DNA of 64,000 nt from positions 17,882,085 through 17,946,084 of the forward strand of contig OY727103.1 in the NCBI GenBank assembly GCA_963402885.1, written 5' to 3'. Both the position numbers and the translations under genes were made by a program. The stretch comes from Antedon bifida. Lineage: Eukaryota; Echinodermata; Crinoidea; Comatulida; Antedonidae. How positions within the stretch are numbered: position 1 is the stretch's first letter; each line of letters starts with the position of its first letter. The notes beneath the pieces were generated by a model, which saw only the letters and a list, made by a program, of their open reading frames with translations, was not told where the DNA came from and did not search any database. Below, piece after piece: positions 36,574 through 48,932 of the stretch.

Positions 36574-37170
36574 CCAAATTAAATTTGATATTGATAAACA
36601 TCATTATTATTAATTTAGAGGCCAACATAATTCGTTTTAATTGTTATTACTTCAATTCATTATTCATTCAGTGAAGTTAAATACAACTATCGAATCATGG
36701 TTTGTAATTTTATTATAATTAGGAATTGTTTTTAGGCCTGCAATATACGTGCACACCTACTAATCCGAGGCCTAGCTAGGAGGCTAGGCCTACTCTACTA
36801 GCCTAACAAATTCTAGCTGCTCGGGCCAGGCCTGCGTCGTAGAGGCCAGGCTTAACCGGATAATAAGGCCTAGCTAGGCAGAAGGTTCGGCTAGGCTTAG
36901 ATTAGTAGTTGCCTTTCGTACTACTACTGTCAGTCAATGAAAGCTAGCTAGACTTTTAACGACTTATTTTTGTATTCTAAATTCCTGGCCCAGCAGTCAG
37001 GGGGACTACTGTAGCTGGCTAGCAAGCATTTATCTTATCTTATTATTTGTCTTGCTCATTTTAATTTACTGGCCTAGGCCTATGTTAATTTTTGTAATTG
37101 AAAACACTACTGTTTCTCAACACAGAGTTCACCAATTATGAAAACACAACTGTTTAAAAACAAATTGATT

Positions 37171-39110
37171 ATGGTTGAAGAACTAAGTTTAGAGGAACTT
37201 AGAACAGAACTTGAAGACAGAAGTAAAACTGTTGGACCACTTCTAGGTAAAGTTTTCTTCTAGGCAAGTAGCCTAGTTCCAATCCATCCTTCATAATAGA
37301 ACAATTTCATTTGAACCCCTATTAAGAGGACACCTTCATGACCCCAAAAATGTCTTCAATTATATAGGATTGTCCACTCTATAGGTGTTTACCGTAGTGT
37401 TCAAATATATATTTCACATCAATTGTTTTACCAGAAACGTCTCCCCATTAAATAAGAGTTGGTCAGACTCTTGGTAAATTGTCCCTTTAAAATATGAAAT
37501 TACGCAAACCATAACAAATATTTTTTAATCACTTTGTCAGGGTCATCTTACTATCTGTTTACTTCCGTCTTTCAACATTTAATTTATAAACCACCTTTAT
37601 TTATTATCGTTGTTATCATAGATTCAACTATTATAGTTTACCAACGACAACTTGCTAGATTGTTAGCTGAAGAAACAAGATTAGGAGGCAACGTGGAGTA
37701 CGCAGAAGAGGAGGAAGAACAATATAGCAATTCAGATTTAGGGTGTAAGTTTTTATAACTATGAGGTTAAAGGTCGTTTTCTCTAATTTACAATTGATAT
37801 TATAGTAGTCGCATTTTAAATCGTTATCTTAAGAATATACTTACCCAAAAAAATCCTTTGAACCTCAATAAAGATTACGAGCGTATCTAGCCGCACTCCA
37901 TACAAATTTGATTTTATCTTGACCAAAATAAAAACTGTGTTTTACTTTGATACATTGCAAAAAATATTAAAATATATATATATATTTGGACGTTCTTCAA
38001 TAATAATTGAAGATTATTGAATTAAAGATTATTGAATTAAAGGTTATTGAATTGAAGAATTCTTATATAGCGCTTCTCATTATTATTCCGGTCATTTTTT
38101 AATCAAACACGAATGAAAACATACTCCCATAATGCAGCCTCTGCACAGCGGTTACCTCACCAGCTACCCATTTGTACATCTGGGTGAACGCAAGTAAAGT
38201 GTCTTGCCCAAGTTTTATAAAACACTGCGTGCAACATGCCCTTGGTTGCCGTTGGTGTATCTTTCAAAACATAAATGTTTATACTGTATTTGTGTATATT
38301 TTTATATTTAGATGATGATGAAGAGGAAGAAGATGAGGATGAACAAGAGGAGGATGAACAAGACAGTCATGTTCAAGCAGGAGGAGATTCAGGGTACATA
38401 TTTTTTTATGCAATGAAAAGTAAAAATTGTAGACTTACCATTTCACAGAAGTATGGCAATCAATGCTGAGAGGGTAATGTTTATGCCTTGAGTGGGTAGT
38501 GGTCATGCCTCAGTAGTTAGTAGTCGTGCTTCAGTGGGTAGTGGTCATGCCTCAGTAGTTAGTAGTCGTGCTTCAGTGGGTAGTGGTCATGCCTCAGCAG
38601 TTAGTAGTCATGCCTGAGTGGGTAGTGGTCATGCCTCACGCCGTTTTTTTGTTGTGATTGTTTGTAAATTAATTAAAATACCTTATTGCTACCTTATGAA
38701 AATTATTATTAATGAATTATTAAATTACATATTTAGAAAAAAATCAGGTGTGATTCGAACCTACAACCTCCAGATCACTAGACTGGCGTTCATAACTCTG
38801 GACCACCGAGCATACATTATTCTCATCTTTGGACAAATATTTTCAGTGTAGTGTTTAACGCAGTATATTTCTCAATATTAACGATCATGTTTTTATTCCT
38901 ATTTTTAGGCCACGTCAAAGACCCAGTGCGCAAAAGTCGTCTAACCAACCACAACAAACTAGTCCACCACAACAGACAAGTAAAGCCAAAGGATTGGTAC
39001 CGATATGGGTACAGAGTCTTGCCTTATTGATCCTATCGCTTTTAATTTTCGCAATATGGTATAATATGGAAGAAAGCGGTAGCTCAACTCCCAAAATTAC
39101 TACAAACTAA
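37171..39110 (+). CDS. Emerin-like LEM-domain inner nuclear membrane protein (four exons)
   Basis: LEM proteins sit in the inner nuclear membrane and bind BAF to tether chromatin. Exons are 37171-37246, 37622-37744, 38312-38393 and 38909-39110. All junctions are GT-AG and all phases agree, giving 160 residues. An in-frame ATG at 37138 would add 11. Residues ~1-40 form the LEM domain, split by intron 1 (LSLEELRTEL, then VGPLL, then YQRQLARLL). A strongly acidic Asp/Glu stretch follows, then a Gln/Ser/Pro-rich linker. A single membrane segment (IWVQSLALLILSLLIFAIWY) lies about 17 residues from the C-terminus, so the protein is tail-anchored. LEM domain first, one C-terminal membrane span and a short lumenal tail is the emerin architecture, though this protein is shorter than vertebrate emerin (about 250 residues). 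LAP2-like origin is the alternative. Confidence 0.85.
38020..38245 (-). repeat. SINE fragment in LEM intron 2 (minus orientation)
   Basis: In reverse complement this carries GGGCAAGACACTTTAC, CAGATGTACAAATGGGTAG, GCTGCATTATGGGAGTATG and an AGCGCTATATAA-like tail. The same body is found at 49600-49890 in plus orientation. The tRNA-like head is missing or heavily decayed. Confidence 0.7.
38495..38640 (+). repeat. 42-bp minisatellite in LEM intron 3
   Basis: About three and a half copies of a 42-bp unit made of two related 21-bp halves, GTGGGTAGTGGTCATGCCTC and AGTAGTTAGTAGTCGTGCTTC. Confidence 0.9.
38742..38814 (-). repeat. tRNA-derived sequence (SINE head or tRNA pseudogene) in LEM intron 3
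   Basis: In reverse complement it has an A-box-like TGGTCCAGAGT, an anticodon-like loop CTAGTGA flanked by CCAG/CTGG (anticodon AGT), and a B box GGTTCGAATC. The acceptor and T stems do not pair well, so a working tRNA is unlikely. Confidence 0.55.
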
Positions 39111-39473
39111 AAGTTTTTTTGCATTAATGGGTGCAAGCTCTGAAATATAATCCTGCTAGATTTTGGTGATCAGGTACACCCTTACCAATTGCATAAGCCC
39201 TTATGCCAAACCTGTTATGCTCCATAGTTTTTTAAGGCTTGGTTACCACTAGGGTGCAAAACGATCATTAGGCCTACACACAAATTGACCAATCCGGTGA
39301 AAGTTTGAATGATTCAAATTGCTTGTGATTGGTCAAATTTCTTGCATTGTAAATCAAGCTTAATGATGATGGGACTAGCTAGCCCATTTGTACAATACAC
39401 CCATTAGTACTGCTTATTCATTCAAATCTTTTGAATACTTACTTTTTTTACATTCATAATTTTATACCACAAT

Positions 39474-39479
39474 AATAAA
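39474..39479 (+). terminator. Likely polyadenylation signal of the LEM gene
   Basis: AATAAA occurs about 365 bp after the LEM stop codon, followed within 40 bp by a T/G-rich stretch. Confidence 0.5.
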
Positions 39480-39499
39480 GTCAAAAACGTGGTGTAATG

Positions 39500-42335
39500 T
39501 TATATTTTTGCTTGTTTCATTTAATAATTTATATTACATAGCAATGAGAAGATATTAATTAAGTATTCTAAATTAATAATAATACATAATATTGTTTAAT
39601 AATTATTATAAAACATCGTTGAATTTAAATTATTTTTTACTGTACTGTAGCTACTAAAACTAAACATTTACACTTAGCATTTGTGTGTATTTGCATGAAA
39701 CATTTTAGGTTTTTTGTCAATTTATTTGTGTTTGTTATTTGTTTGTTGTTATTATTATTAAAGAAAGTAGAAAACCCTTCTTTGAGACGCCCAATACAGG
39801 GACACTTTACTGTGGAACAACTACACATTATCAACCAACCCTGAAAGGGGTCACTCTGTTGTGTGTCTAGTCTCTATGTAATATGTTTAGGACCAATTTT
39901 TCACAGCAAATGTTTTTTTATAAATAAAAAATGTACTTTACTTTAAAGTATTTGATTTATCGTATACTGTACCAAGTAAAAAATATTTGTTTAAAAAAAA
40001 ATATTAATAGGCTAAAAAACGAGGTTAGTTTTACTGTTTTTTTATAAAACGAATGAATTTATTTATACCTCTTTCACATTTCCTAGCAAAACTTCAGAAT
40101 TTACACACATCTGTGTTTTGTATTGAGCGCTTCCCAGTCTGTGTGCGTAAACTGCCGAGTTTTGCTAGGTGATGTGAAAAGGGGTATTAGTTGTACTGTA
40201 TATGAAATTCAGTTTTTCACAAATTATTTTAAAGTTAAAGATGTATTGTCCCCGCAAAACATGATTTTTAATAGTCCATTTTGCAGCTTTAATAAAAGCT
40301 TTCATAGGAAAAAAAATATTTGTACTTTTAAAAAGACAAAATAAACGTTTAAATTCAATTAGCATCCACTTTCACATATTTTTTTGCTTTAAATTACAGT
40401 TTTTAGTCACGTGCAAACGCGACTCTACAGCTCACTATGTCGGTCGGTCGGTCGGTAAACACTAACTCAAATTTGAGCACGCAACTACATGTATATGGCC
40501 TTGTTAAGGTACATATATATTTTTTTCATTCCAAAAACATGTTTTTTAGGTGGACAATACATCTTTAACAGAATGCTTACAATGTTTGATGAATTATTAT
40601 TCGTTTTTTATTATATAGCCACATCTTTTTTAATGGCACTTTTGGCTTGCGATTAAACTTGCCTTTCAATCCCAAACCCCTAGGTTCAAATCCTGTACAA
40701 TGCAGGATTTTTTGTAAAACAATGCTGTGACTGCATTGTCATATTTGGATTGAGTTTAGTATTTTTTCTCTAACATATTATATTACTTTGTTTATTGATA
40801 GATACAATATTTATTGTGGATATAGTAATAAAAAAAATAGCCGAAATGTATATGTATTGTTTTATATTTTATTTATTGTTTAGCCAATATAAAAATGGCA
40901 AAATTTATTACAATTACACAGTAATAATAATATAATCCTTCATACCCTCTCTGGTATCACAGGAGCGGGAATCGAAGGTCAAGGGGTAAATTGAGTACCC
41001 AAAATAACTTGTGGAAGGTCAACACCGGCAGTTGGCTCCTAAATATTTGTTCTGCTCAATGCAGAATTCTCAAATGTTCTGCTTTTGACTTCGAGTGGAG
41101 TGCAGCATATATTTGCATTTAAATAAATAGAAAGAATGCAGCGCAGTGACGTAGGAACCAACGACGCAACAGTGCAGTAAACATCGCTACGGGATTTAAA
41201 ATCAGTTTGATTTCACGCAACAACGCAAGAAAACTGGAAAACATAGTACAGCGCGTAGTCAAATATGCGGGCTAAACCAGGTCAACTAACGTTGACGCGC
41301 AACTAAGCAGGTTTGATTTCATGCAGGCCGGGGAAACACAATTATTGGAAGGGCATTTTATTATGTTGCGCAGTTTGCGTTCATCTCTAGTGAGAACTAC
41401 GCTTTACTGCGTATCAAAGATATTAACTATATGTATCAAATTTTATCATATAACCCACCATGACCCCCATTCATAAATCGTTTTCTCGTATTCCTGATAC
41501 AGCCAGCAAAATTGCACACCCTCTTTCCCCACTCTCATAAGCGCCGGAAATGCTGTAAAAGGAAAGAATTATCAATTGATGCCACCATCAAAATAAATTA
41601 TGGAAAGTCAAGATTATGCTTTTTTGACAAAACTGTCATAATTCTGCTTAAAACGTAGAAAATTATCGTAAAATAAAACAGTTATACCTATAAACACATG
41701 CACGTCCAAAAATGTCCAGCTCTTCCGCTTAGTGCTCACACACCTCGCTCGGTGGTTTACACCGCATTATCAATATTACCTTTATTCAACACTCAAAAAA
41801 TCGTTTACGCTTACAGTGCTTCCTCAACTTTATGTCCACTCTCAATTAAAATTATAATTCAGACTTCTTTCATTATTTTTCTGAAGGATAACGAATCAAA
41901 CCACGACAGTGTCTTTATTTTGATGCGTCCATTGTCTGCTTTAACATGAATCTTGTTATCTTTTGAATGATCACCAATCACACCTGAAAAATTGGCACCA
42001 TGGTATATAATATTATACAAATAATGAATGTTTATGAGTGTAATGGTACAAATAATGGCATGCAGTGAATGATAAGAGGATATATATATCAACGAGGCAT
42101 GGTTTTTCCAACGATTCCACGTCTTGTAGAGATGTTCCCATTAATTAATCAAAATCCTACACGATCTAAAGCTAATTTAAATGCCTTTTTGATGGAAATT
42201 AGTATATATCTCTCCAGAAATGTACTCCATCGTAAAAAAAAACAGTCGCCACGAAAGTACAAAATATGTGGCGCTGTTGTATTTCAAAAGCAATAGTATA
42301 AAACAAAATATTTTCAAATGCGAAAAGATTTTTTT
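39500..42335. other. Intergenic region without a recognised gene
   Basis: It is AT-rich with several small reading frames that show no similarity. It holds a (GGTC)n tract near 40441 and a tRNA-like B box GGTTCAAATCC at about 40684 that suggests a decayed SINE head (about 40625-40715). It also contains pieces of the dispersed repeat with GATGTATTGTCCCC at about 40240. Confidence 0.5.
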
Positions 42336-42339
42336 TTTC

Positions 42340-43647
42340 TGTACACGAAAAAAAGTACTATTAAACGATTGTCGTCTGGCGATCCGTATGGAGTAAGGAC
42401 AGCTTTGGGCTGGGCAATAAATGGCCCAATAAATAAAGATGTTAATCAGCCTCGATCGAGTCACCATGTGCAACTTAAAGCAACCTATGAACAGTCTGGT
42501 AGCTGTTGGAAGCTGAATACAAGTAGTTCTAGCGCCGAAACTACCTTATCCATCAATGATCAGAGGGTATTGCACATATGGGAAGGCTCCATTAGTCTAC
42601 AAGATGGCCACTATTCCATGAATATTCCATTCAAGCACAGACCACCAAACCTACCAGATAATCGTCAGATGGTAGACCGTAGATTGTACCTGTTGGGTAA
42701 ATGATTGACACGAGACCCAGTTCTGAAGAAAAAATATGTAACTGAAATTGCTACTACTAATAAGTAACTACTTGCTGATCGACATGCATGCAGTTCCAGA
42801 AGAGGACCTCTGCAGAGCTGACGGTTGTGTATTATACTCTTGCATCACCGGTGTTTAACCCCAAGAAGCCAGACAAATGCAGAATCGTCTTTGATTGTGC
42901 TGCTAGGGCAAATGGCACCTGGTTAAGTACACACCAAGGACCAGATTTTACCCATAAATTAATCGGCATCCTTCTTCGTTTCCGACAAGAAGCTGTTCAT
43001 AACCGATATCCAGGGCATGTTTCACCAAGTTGTTGTAAATTCCGCCGATCGTGACGCACTGTGGTTCTTATGGTGGAAAAATGATGACCCATACAACGTG
43101 CCTCTAGAGTATATAATGACTGTTCATTTATTTGGAGGAGTTTGGAGCCCAAGTTGCGTCAATTATGCTGTTCATCTGACTGTCGAGGATAACGCAAGTG
43201 AATACAGCAATGCTGCAAGGCAGACAATTAAGCGTAACTTTTACGTAGATGATTGCTTAAAATCTGTAGCGTCTGTTGACGAAGCCATATATCTCGTACA
43301 TGAAGTTAAAAGACTATTGCAGTGTGGAGGGTTTCACCTCAACAAGTGGATGTCGAATAGCAGGGATGTTATCTATTCTCTACCTCAAGATGAGTGGGCC
43401 ACAGGATTAAAGAACAGTTTCGACAGCTTACCATGTGAAAGAGTCCTTGGAATGCTTTGGAATATTGAGCAAGACAAGTTTCAATACGATATTTAAGTTG
43501 CTGTTAAACCTATGACACATCGCGGAGTGCTAAGTATACTCAACTCTATGCAGGACCCTATGTACTGCGAGCAAAGATGATATTTCAGCAACTATGCCGC
43601 TGCAAATACGACTGGGACGATCCCATACCAAATCAGTGGAATCGATT
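42340..43647 (+). pseudogene. BEL/Pao pol, reverse transcriptase part
   Basis: Three frames together cover the RT region. The first (to 42704) has the BEL block GVRTALGWAINGP. The second (42788-43054) has FNPKKPDKCRIVFDCAA and the block ending LIGILLRFRQE. The third (43017-43496) starts at MFHQV and has the catalytic box YVDD (in NFYVDDCLKS), then FHLNKWMSN. The sequence continues past 43497 into the RNase H-proximal linker (CKYDWDDPIP) and is cut at 43647 by the LINE. Frameshifts near 42705-42790 and 43020 disable it. Confidence 0.9.
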
Positions 43648-46108
43648 TCGATGAGCGATGTTTTTAATGCACCTACTAAAGAATCACCTTTAGGACTGTC
43701 TGATCACAACGTCATCGTATGCACCCCAATCGTAGGAACATTTAAATCGCCTAACGTCTTCGCTTACCATACAAAACGTAGCTGTAAACCGGGTGCCAAG
43801 GAAAACTTCGAACGCGACATTAATAACATTAGATGGCAAGATCTATATCGAATGGATGGATGCTGTAACCAGTTTGAACTGTATCATAAGAACATTTCTG
43901 AACTCTTAAATTTACACTTCCCCCAAGTAACGATTAAAAGACTTCTTAAAGATAAGCCATGGGTAAATAATGCGTTTAAAGGTATCGTTTCTAGACGGCA
44001 AGCAGCTTTTGCAATTGACCCCATGTCTGCCGAATATAAGAAACTTAGAAACTTATCTAACCGAATGGCTAAATCTTTGAGAGGTGATTTTTATCGTAAT
44101 AGTATTGCCCAGTTATTCTCGTCCGATTCTAAATCTTGGTGGAGGGGTATTAAACAATTTCTTAATCTCGGAAAGGGTACTAAGTACTTTAAAACTATGG
44201 CTAATGAATTATGTAACGGGAACGTATACGATCTTACCACGAAAATTAGTGGTTTTTTCCAGTCCCTGACTTCTGAGTTCAAACCTCTTGAACCAAAAAC
44301 CAATGATTGTAACACTGTAGTACCACCCCATTTAATTATCACGCCAGAGACAATTGAGTCTAAGCTTAAACTTGTGAAATGTAATAAAGCCCCAGGCCCG
44401 GACGGAATCCCTCCGTGGGTACTACGTGATTTTGCCAATGTCCTTTCCAAGCCAATAAGTGCAATAGTTAACTCGAGTTTAAGGGAAGGGGTTCTCCCCA
44501 TGCTTTGGAAGTCAGCCGATATAATCCCCATTCCAAAGGTTAACCCACCTAAGGTTCTTGAGAATGACTTGCGTCCTATTTCGCTGACTTCCACCACCAT
44601 GAAAGTTATTGAAGGGATCGTAGGGGAAATGATTTGGGTCCAAATTAAAGATAAAATCAAGTTGAATCAATTTGGTTGCTCTAAGGGTGTGTCTACCACT
44701 GATGCTCTTATACTTTTGTTAACCGAATGCTTTAATGCTACTGACCAAGGAGATGAAATGAGATTATTATTGCTTGATTTCAAAAAGGCTTATGATTTAA
44801 TTGACCATAATATATTAATTGATAAGTTGTATAATTTAGGGGTCGAAGACCATCTAATCTCTTGGATCTATGCTTTTCTATGTGATAGAAAACAACGTGT
44901 TAAACTAGGCGATGAATTGTCCCCTTGGACAGTCGTTAAGGGTGGTATCCCCCAAGGATCCTGGTTGGGGCCCATGTTGTTTATCATCTTTGTCGACGAT
45001 CTTCTGGATGGGGTGCCGTGCATGAAATACATGGACGACACCTCTATCCATGAACGCGTCGGCAACGATGGGGCAACTGTACTCCAAACCACTCTTGACG
45101 AAACTGTCCAGTGGGCTAAGGATAACAATATGTACCTTAATATTAAGAAAACGAAAGAGATGAGAATTAGTTGTAAAAGGTCAAAGACTGCTTTTGAGCC
45201 ACTCCATGTTGGAGATTGTAATCTGGAACGTGTTGACGAATTTAAACTTCTTGGTGTAATTATTTCTCATAATTTGTCATGGCAACCTCATATTGATCAA
45301 ATGATTAGTAAATGTAATTCTAGAATGTACTTTCTCTAACAGGTGCGGAGGGCAGGCCTGGATGCCCCCGCACTTGTCCAATTTTATACTAGTATCATTA
45401 GACCAATATTAGAATATGCGGCCCCAGTTTGGGGATCAAATATTACGAAGCAACAGAATCAACAACTTGAACAAATTCAGAGAAGGGCCTTTAAATGTAT
45501 TTTTCCGCATGCTACTTATTCCGATGCCCGCAGCTTCCTTGGTTTTTCTACCTTAGAAGACCGCCGTGTTCGACTGTGCAAGGATTTTTTTGTTAAAATC
45601 AAAGACCCCAGTCACAGATTGAACCATTTGTTACCGGAGGCTCCTTCTGCTGCTTATAATCTTAGAAGACTCCGTGAGTTCTGTATCCCGAGAGTTAAAA
45701 CTAACCGTTCAAAAACGTTTATTATTAATCACGGATTATTCCAAAAATGGTAAACATTTTGTGTTATGTTTCCGCGACCTTCCGTACCTTTGTGTGTAAA
45801 TTTTATTGAAAATTTTTGAAGTTTTTAACATTTTTTAAATTTGTAAACATTTTTAATACTTTTAAATTTTTATCCTGCAGGCCTATGTCTTTAACAATTT
45901 GAATTTTATATTTATTGTTTTTATAATAAGTGATTTTTAATTGTAATTTTGTTTTAATTTTTTGATTGTATGTTCTACATTTCTGAATGTCTTTTATATT
46001 TGTATATTGCATTTTATTTTTCTGAGTGAAACGCTTTTGTTAAACTTCAATCTTTCGTTTGATTGCAATAAAGTTCTATTCGTATTCGTATTCGTATTCG
46101 TATCGATG
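43648..46108 (+). mobile_element. 5'-truncated non-LTR retrotransposon (CR1/Jockey-like LINE) inserted in the BEL element
   Basis: The insert begins inside the endonuclease domain (LGLSDHNVI) and ends in the microsatellite tail (ATTCGT)n at 46076-46102. The same hexamer TCGATG flanks it on both sides (43648-43653 and 46103-46108), a probable target-site duplication. The BEL coding sequence is in register on the two sides of the insert. 5' truncation and a microsatellite tail are typical of target-primed reverse transcription by CR1-like elements. Confidence 0.92.
43654..45753 (+). pseudogene. LINE ORF2 (end of endonuclease, reverse transcriptase, C-terminal domain) with one stop
   Basis: The frame is open for about 560 codons up to a TAA at 45337, and continues in the same frame to 45753. 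It contains the last endonuclease motif (SDHNVI), then a long linker. The RT blocks follow: KAPGPDGIPPWVLRDF, LRPISLTST, LLDFKKAYDLIDH, GIPQGSWLGPMLFIIFVDDL and the catalytic YMDD. The thumb and the C-terminal block (YTSIIRPILEYAAPVWG) come last. One nonsense codon, just before the block starting RRAGLDAPAL, is the only lesion besides the missing 5' part, so insertion was fairly recent. The first ATG at 43594 lies in BEL sequence and is not a LINE start. Confidence 0.92.
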
Positions 46109-48019
46109 GCTCATTGACCTCCCTACTATAAGGGATCTGAAGGTACCACGTTGTTTTAAGCCCATTGGGCTTCACATCAAATCCAGTAGTAACGTACCTT
46201 AGAATGATAGATTAAAGCCATTGTAGTATTCTGATGTCCAAATCAAGACTTGCGCCTTTGAAGACCACAACCATCCCAAGGTTGGAGCTGACCGCAGCCG
46301 TCGAAGCAACCAAGTTAGACAAGTTGTTGCTGCGTGAGCTAGAAATTCTGCTGTTGGAATCCACCTTTTGGTCGGACAGCATCGTCTTATGGTATATTCA
46401 AAATGATGAGCTTCGCTTCCAGACTTACGTAGCAAACCGTGTTTCAGTAATCAGGGAACAGAGTTTCCCGCACCAATGGTGATACATTGACACAAAGAGT
46501 AACCCTGGAGATGAAGCATCCCGAGGTTTGACTGCAAGCAAGTTGGTTAATAACCGCAGATGGGTTAGCGGACCATCGTTCCTATGGAAAGGTAAAGAAA
46601 CATGGCCACCTCAACCACCTTTCAAATGCGCAGAACTTAAAGGTTGAAGCGTGCTGTGGCATGGATTATGCGCTTCAAAACCTCTATGTTGAAACCTGCA
46701 TGCCCAATTACTGGGAAACTAACGGTAAACGAGCTTAGGAAAGCAGAAATTCCATCATCCGGTATATTCAAACAAATAGCCTGAACCCTGTGCAGATTAA
46801 TTCGCTTAAAAAGGTTGAATCCTATCCTGACAGAAGACGGTCTGTGGTGTATGGGAGGTAGATTAGAAAAGGCCAATGTATCATACCAAACCAAGCATCA
46901 AGTATTGCTACCATCAAATCACCATGTTACCAAGTTAATTGTCGAACATCACCACTTGAGAACGGGTCACGCTGGAGCTGAACGCACTTTGGCCAAAACC
47001 AGACTAAAATATTGGATTGTCCGAGGTCGCTCCACTGTGAAAGGTATCTTGTCCAAATGTATAACATGCAGGACGTTGAGAGCAAGAACAGAAACACAAA
47101 TGATGGGAAATCTTCCTGAAGCCCGGGGTTAAATCAAATGAAACGCCGTCCAATAGAGTAGGTATCGACTACTTTGGACCGTTTATAATAAAAAGAGCCC
47201 ATAGCGAATTGAAAAGAAACGGATGTATCTTCACTTGCCTCGCCACTCACTTAGAGGTTTCACACACTTTGGACACCGACTCGTTCATTAACACCTTACA
47301 ACGCTTTATTGCACGTCGGGGCGAGCCAGCCGAAATTCGCTCAGATAACGGCACAAACTTAGTAGGTGCTCAACTGCAATTAAAGCAAGCACTTAAAGGA
47401 TGGAACCAACATAAGATAGGTGACTTCTTGCAACAAAAGGAAATCGAGTGGATATTTAATACTCCTACTGTGTCACATATGGGTGGAGCCTGGGAGAGGC
47501 AAATTCGTACAGTGCGTTCTGTGCTGCATGGCGTATTGAGTCAGAAGAAACTAGATGATGAAGGATTTATCAACACTGATGTGCATAGTAGAAAGCATAG
47601 TGGACAGTCGTCCCATAACTAAACTTTCCAGTGATCCAGATGATCCCTCACCCCTTACACCTAACCACCTGTTGCTTATGCGTGCTGGACCATCATTACC
47701 TCCTGGCATGTTCGTTAACCAAGACGTATAAGCGCCGTTGGCGTCAATTTCAGTATATGGCGGACATCTTTTGGAAACGATGGTTAAGTGAATATCTTCC
47801 TGCCCTCAACAGGGTCAGAAATGGTTAAAACCAAGAAGAAACCTACGGCAAGGGGACCTGGTTCTAATGAAAGCAGAGAACACACCTCGTTACCAATGGC
47901 CTTTAGGATTGATCACCAAGATTTACCCCGGCACCGACGAACGGGTTCGTTCGGTTGAAGTTAAAACCCAAACGGGTGTATATGATAGGCCAATTGGTAA
48001 AATTTGCTTACTAGAATGA
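46103..48019 (+). pseudogene. BEL/Pao pol, RNase H and integrase part
   Basis: After the LINE, BEL sequence resumes (DLPTIRDLKVPRCFKP). The RNase H region follows in another frame (SRLAPLKTTTIPRLELTAAV, FWSDSIVLWYI), then NPGDEASRGL. The integrase has an HHCC zinc finger (HHHLRTGHAG...CITCRTLRA), and the acidic triad is seen in VGIDYFGP, RSDNGTN and GGAWERQ. The C-terminal block near 47840-48019 (GDLVLMKAEN, WPLGLITKIYPG, ERVRSVEVKT) ends in KICLLE and a stop. At least six frame breaks or stops separate these pieces. Confidence 0.9.
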
Positions 48020-48180
48020 TGTATGTAATTAAATGTAGTTAGATTCAGAAAATCAGACAATTAATAGTATTGATAAATCCTTTATTTTGCGAATTCGTGC
48101 TAAAAACATGGCACTGGGTTATTTATTATTTATTACTTGATAGGAAGAATACATTATGTATACAATGTATTGGGCCAGGG

Positions 48181-48480
48181 TGTTAGTAACGCAACGCTTT
48201 CTTTCTGCTATATTAAACTGCACCTGACATAATATGTAAATTTCCCGTTCTTTTGTTTCTATTCCCTTTTATTGTGCTGCGCTTGTCGTTGTAATACACC
48301 AGACAGGCCAGTGATGCAAGTTATTTGGTTTCTTTGATTACTCTCTTTAGTTTAGTTTAGGCTTAATACCATATTTGTACATTTTGTTAATTTAACCTGA
48401 ATACATTTTAGTTCTTTATTGTATTATTTTGTTACATTTTCAGTTTGAACCACAATAAATCAATTGTGAAATGCGAAACC
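48181..48480 (+). repeat. Probable 3' LTR of the BEL element
   Basis: A purine-rich stretch (TTGGGCCAGGG) directly precedes TGTTAGTAACGC, a typical polypurine tract followed by an LTR starting in TG. An AATAAA lies at 48454. With no 5' LTR in the window for comparison, the right end is not defined. Confidence 0.55.
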
Positions 48481-48932
48481 TGATTGGAAGTTTTTTTTTG
48501 TATACCGATTAACGTACGATGCTACGAGCGTTACAGAGTTCAATGATGGTGCAGCACAACCAGAATGTGCGACTGTCGAAAATCAATGTGTAGTGTGCGC
48601 CATCTACAATAGCGTTCAAAATTAGATTGCTTGGCCTAGTGGGTGTGTTAAAAACGTATGTTTTACATTTGTGCAATGGTACTGTACATTTTCTATTCTC
48701 ATGCAATTATTTGTTCTATTGCACTCATTATTTGTATTCTATTTGCCAATAAATAACTCAACAACTTGACAACTAGAGTGCGCCACTTTATAACTCCTGT
48801 ATCCAAAATCAAACTCGAGCTCTGCAGTGCATAGCCTAGCCTCCTTCGACAACTGGAAATGTCTGAGCCATAATATAAAACAAATATTCTTTGCACATTT
48901 TGAGTTTATGGTTAAAATTATGAGCAATTTAC

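Larger units (their letters stand above)
42340..48480 (+). mobile_element. BEL/Pao LTR retrotransposon, 5'-truncated, decayed and split by a LINE
   Basis: The order is the RT-proximal block with YGVRTALGWAINGP, the RT, then (after the inserted LINE) RNase H, integrase and a 3' LTR. The order and the signature blocks are those of BEL/Pao. Gag, protease and the 5' LTR are missing. Several stops and frame changes occur (about 42705, 42790, 43020, 46150-46230, 46480, 46640-46810, 47130 and 47625), so the element is inactive. Confidence 0.92.

Noticed and set aside
38742..38814. Functional tRNA-Thr gene
   Set aside because: A and B boxes and an AGT anticodon-like loop can be read on the minus strand, but acceptor and T stems do not pair. 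It is better explained as a SINE head or tRNA pseudogene.
41490..41560. Last exon of FAM185A on the minus strand after an acceptor-like TTTTACAG
   Set aside because: In the phase required (phase 1) the translation shows no match to the family and ends at random. Another phase gives a short open peptide, but it would not join to exon 6.
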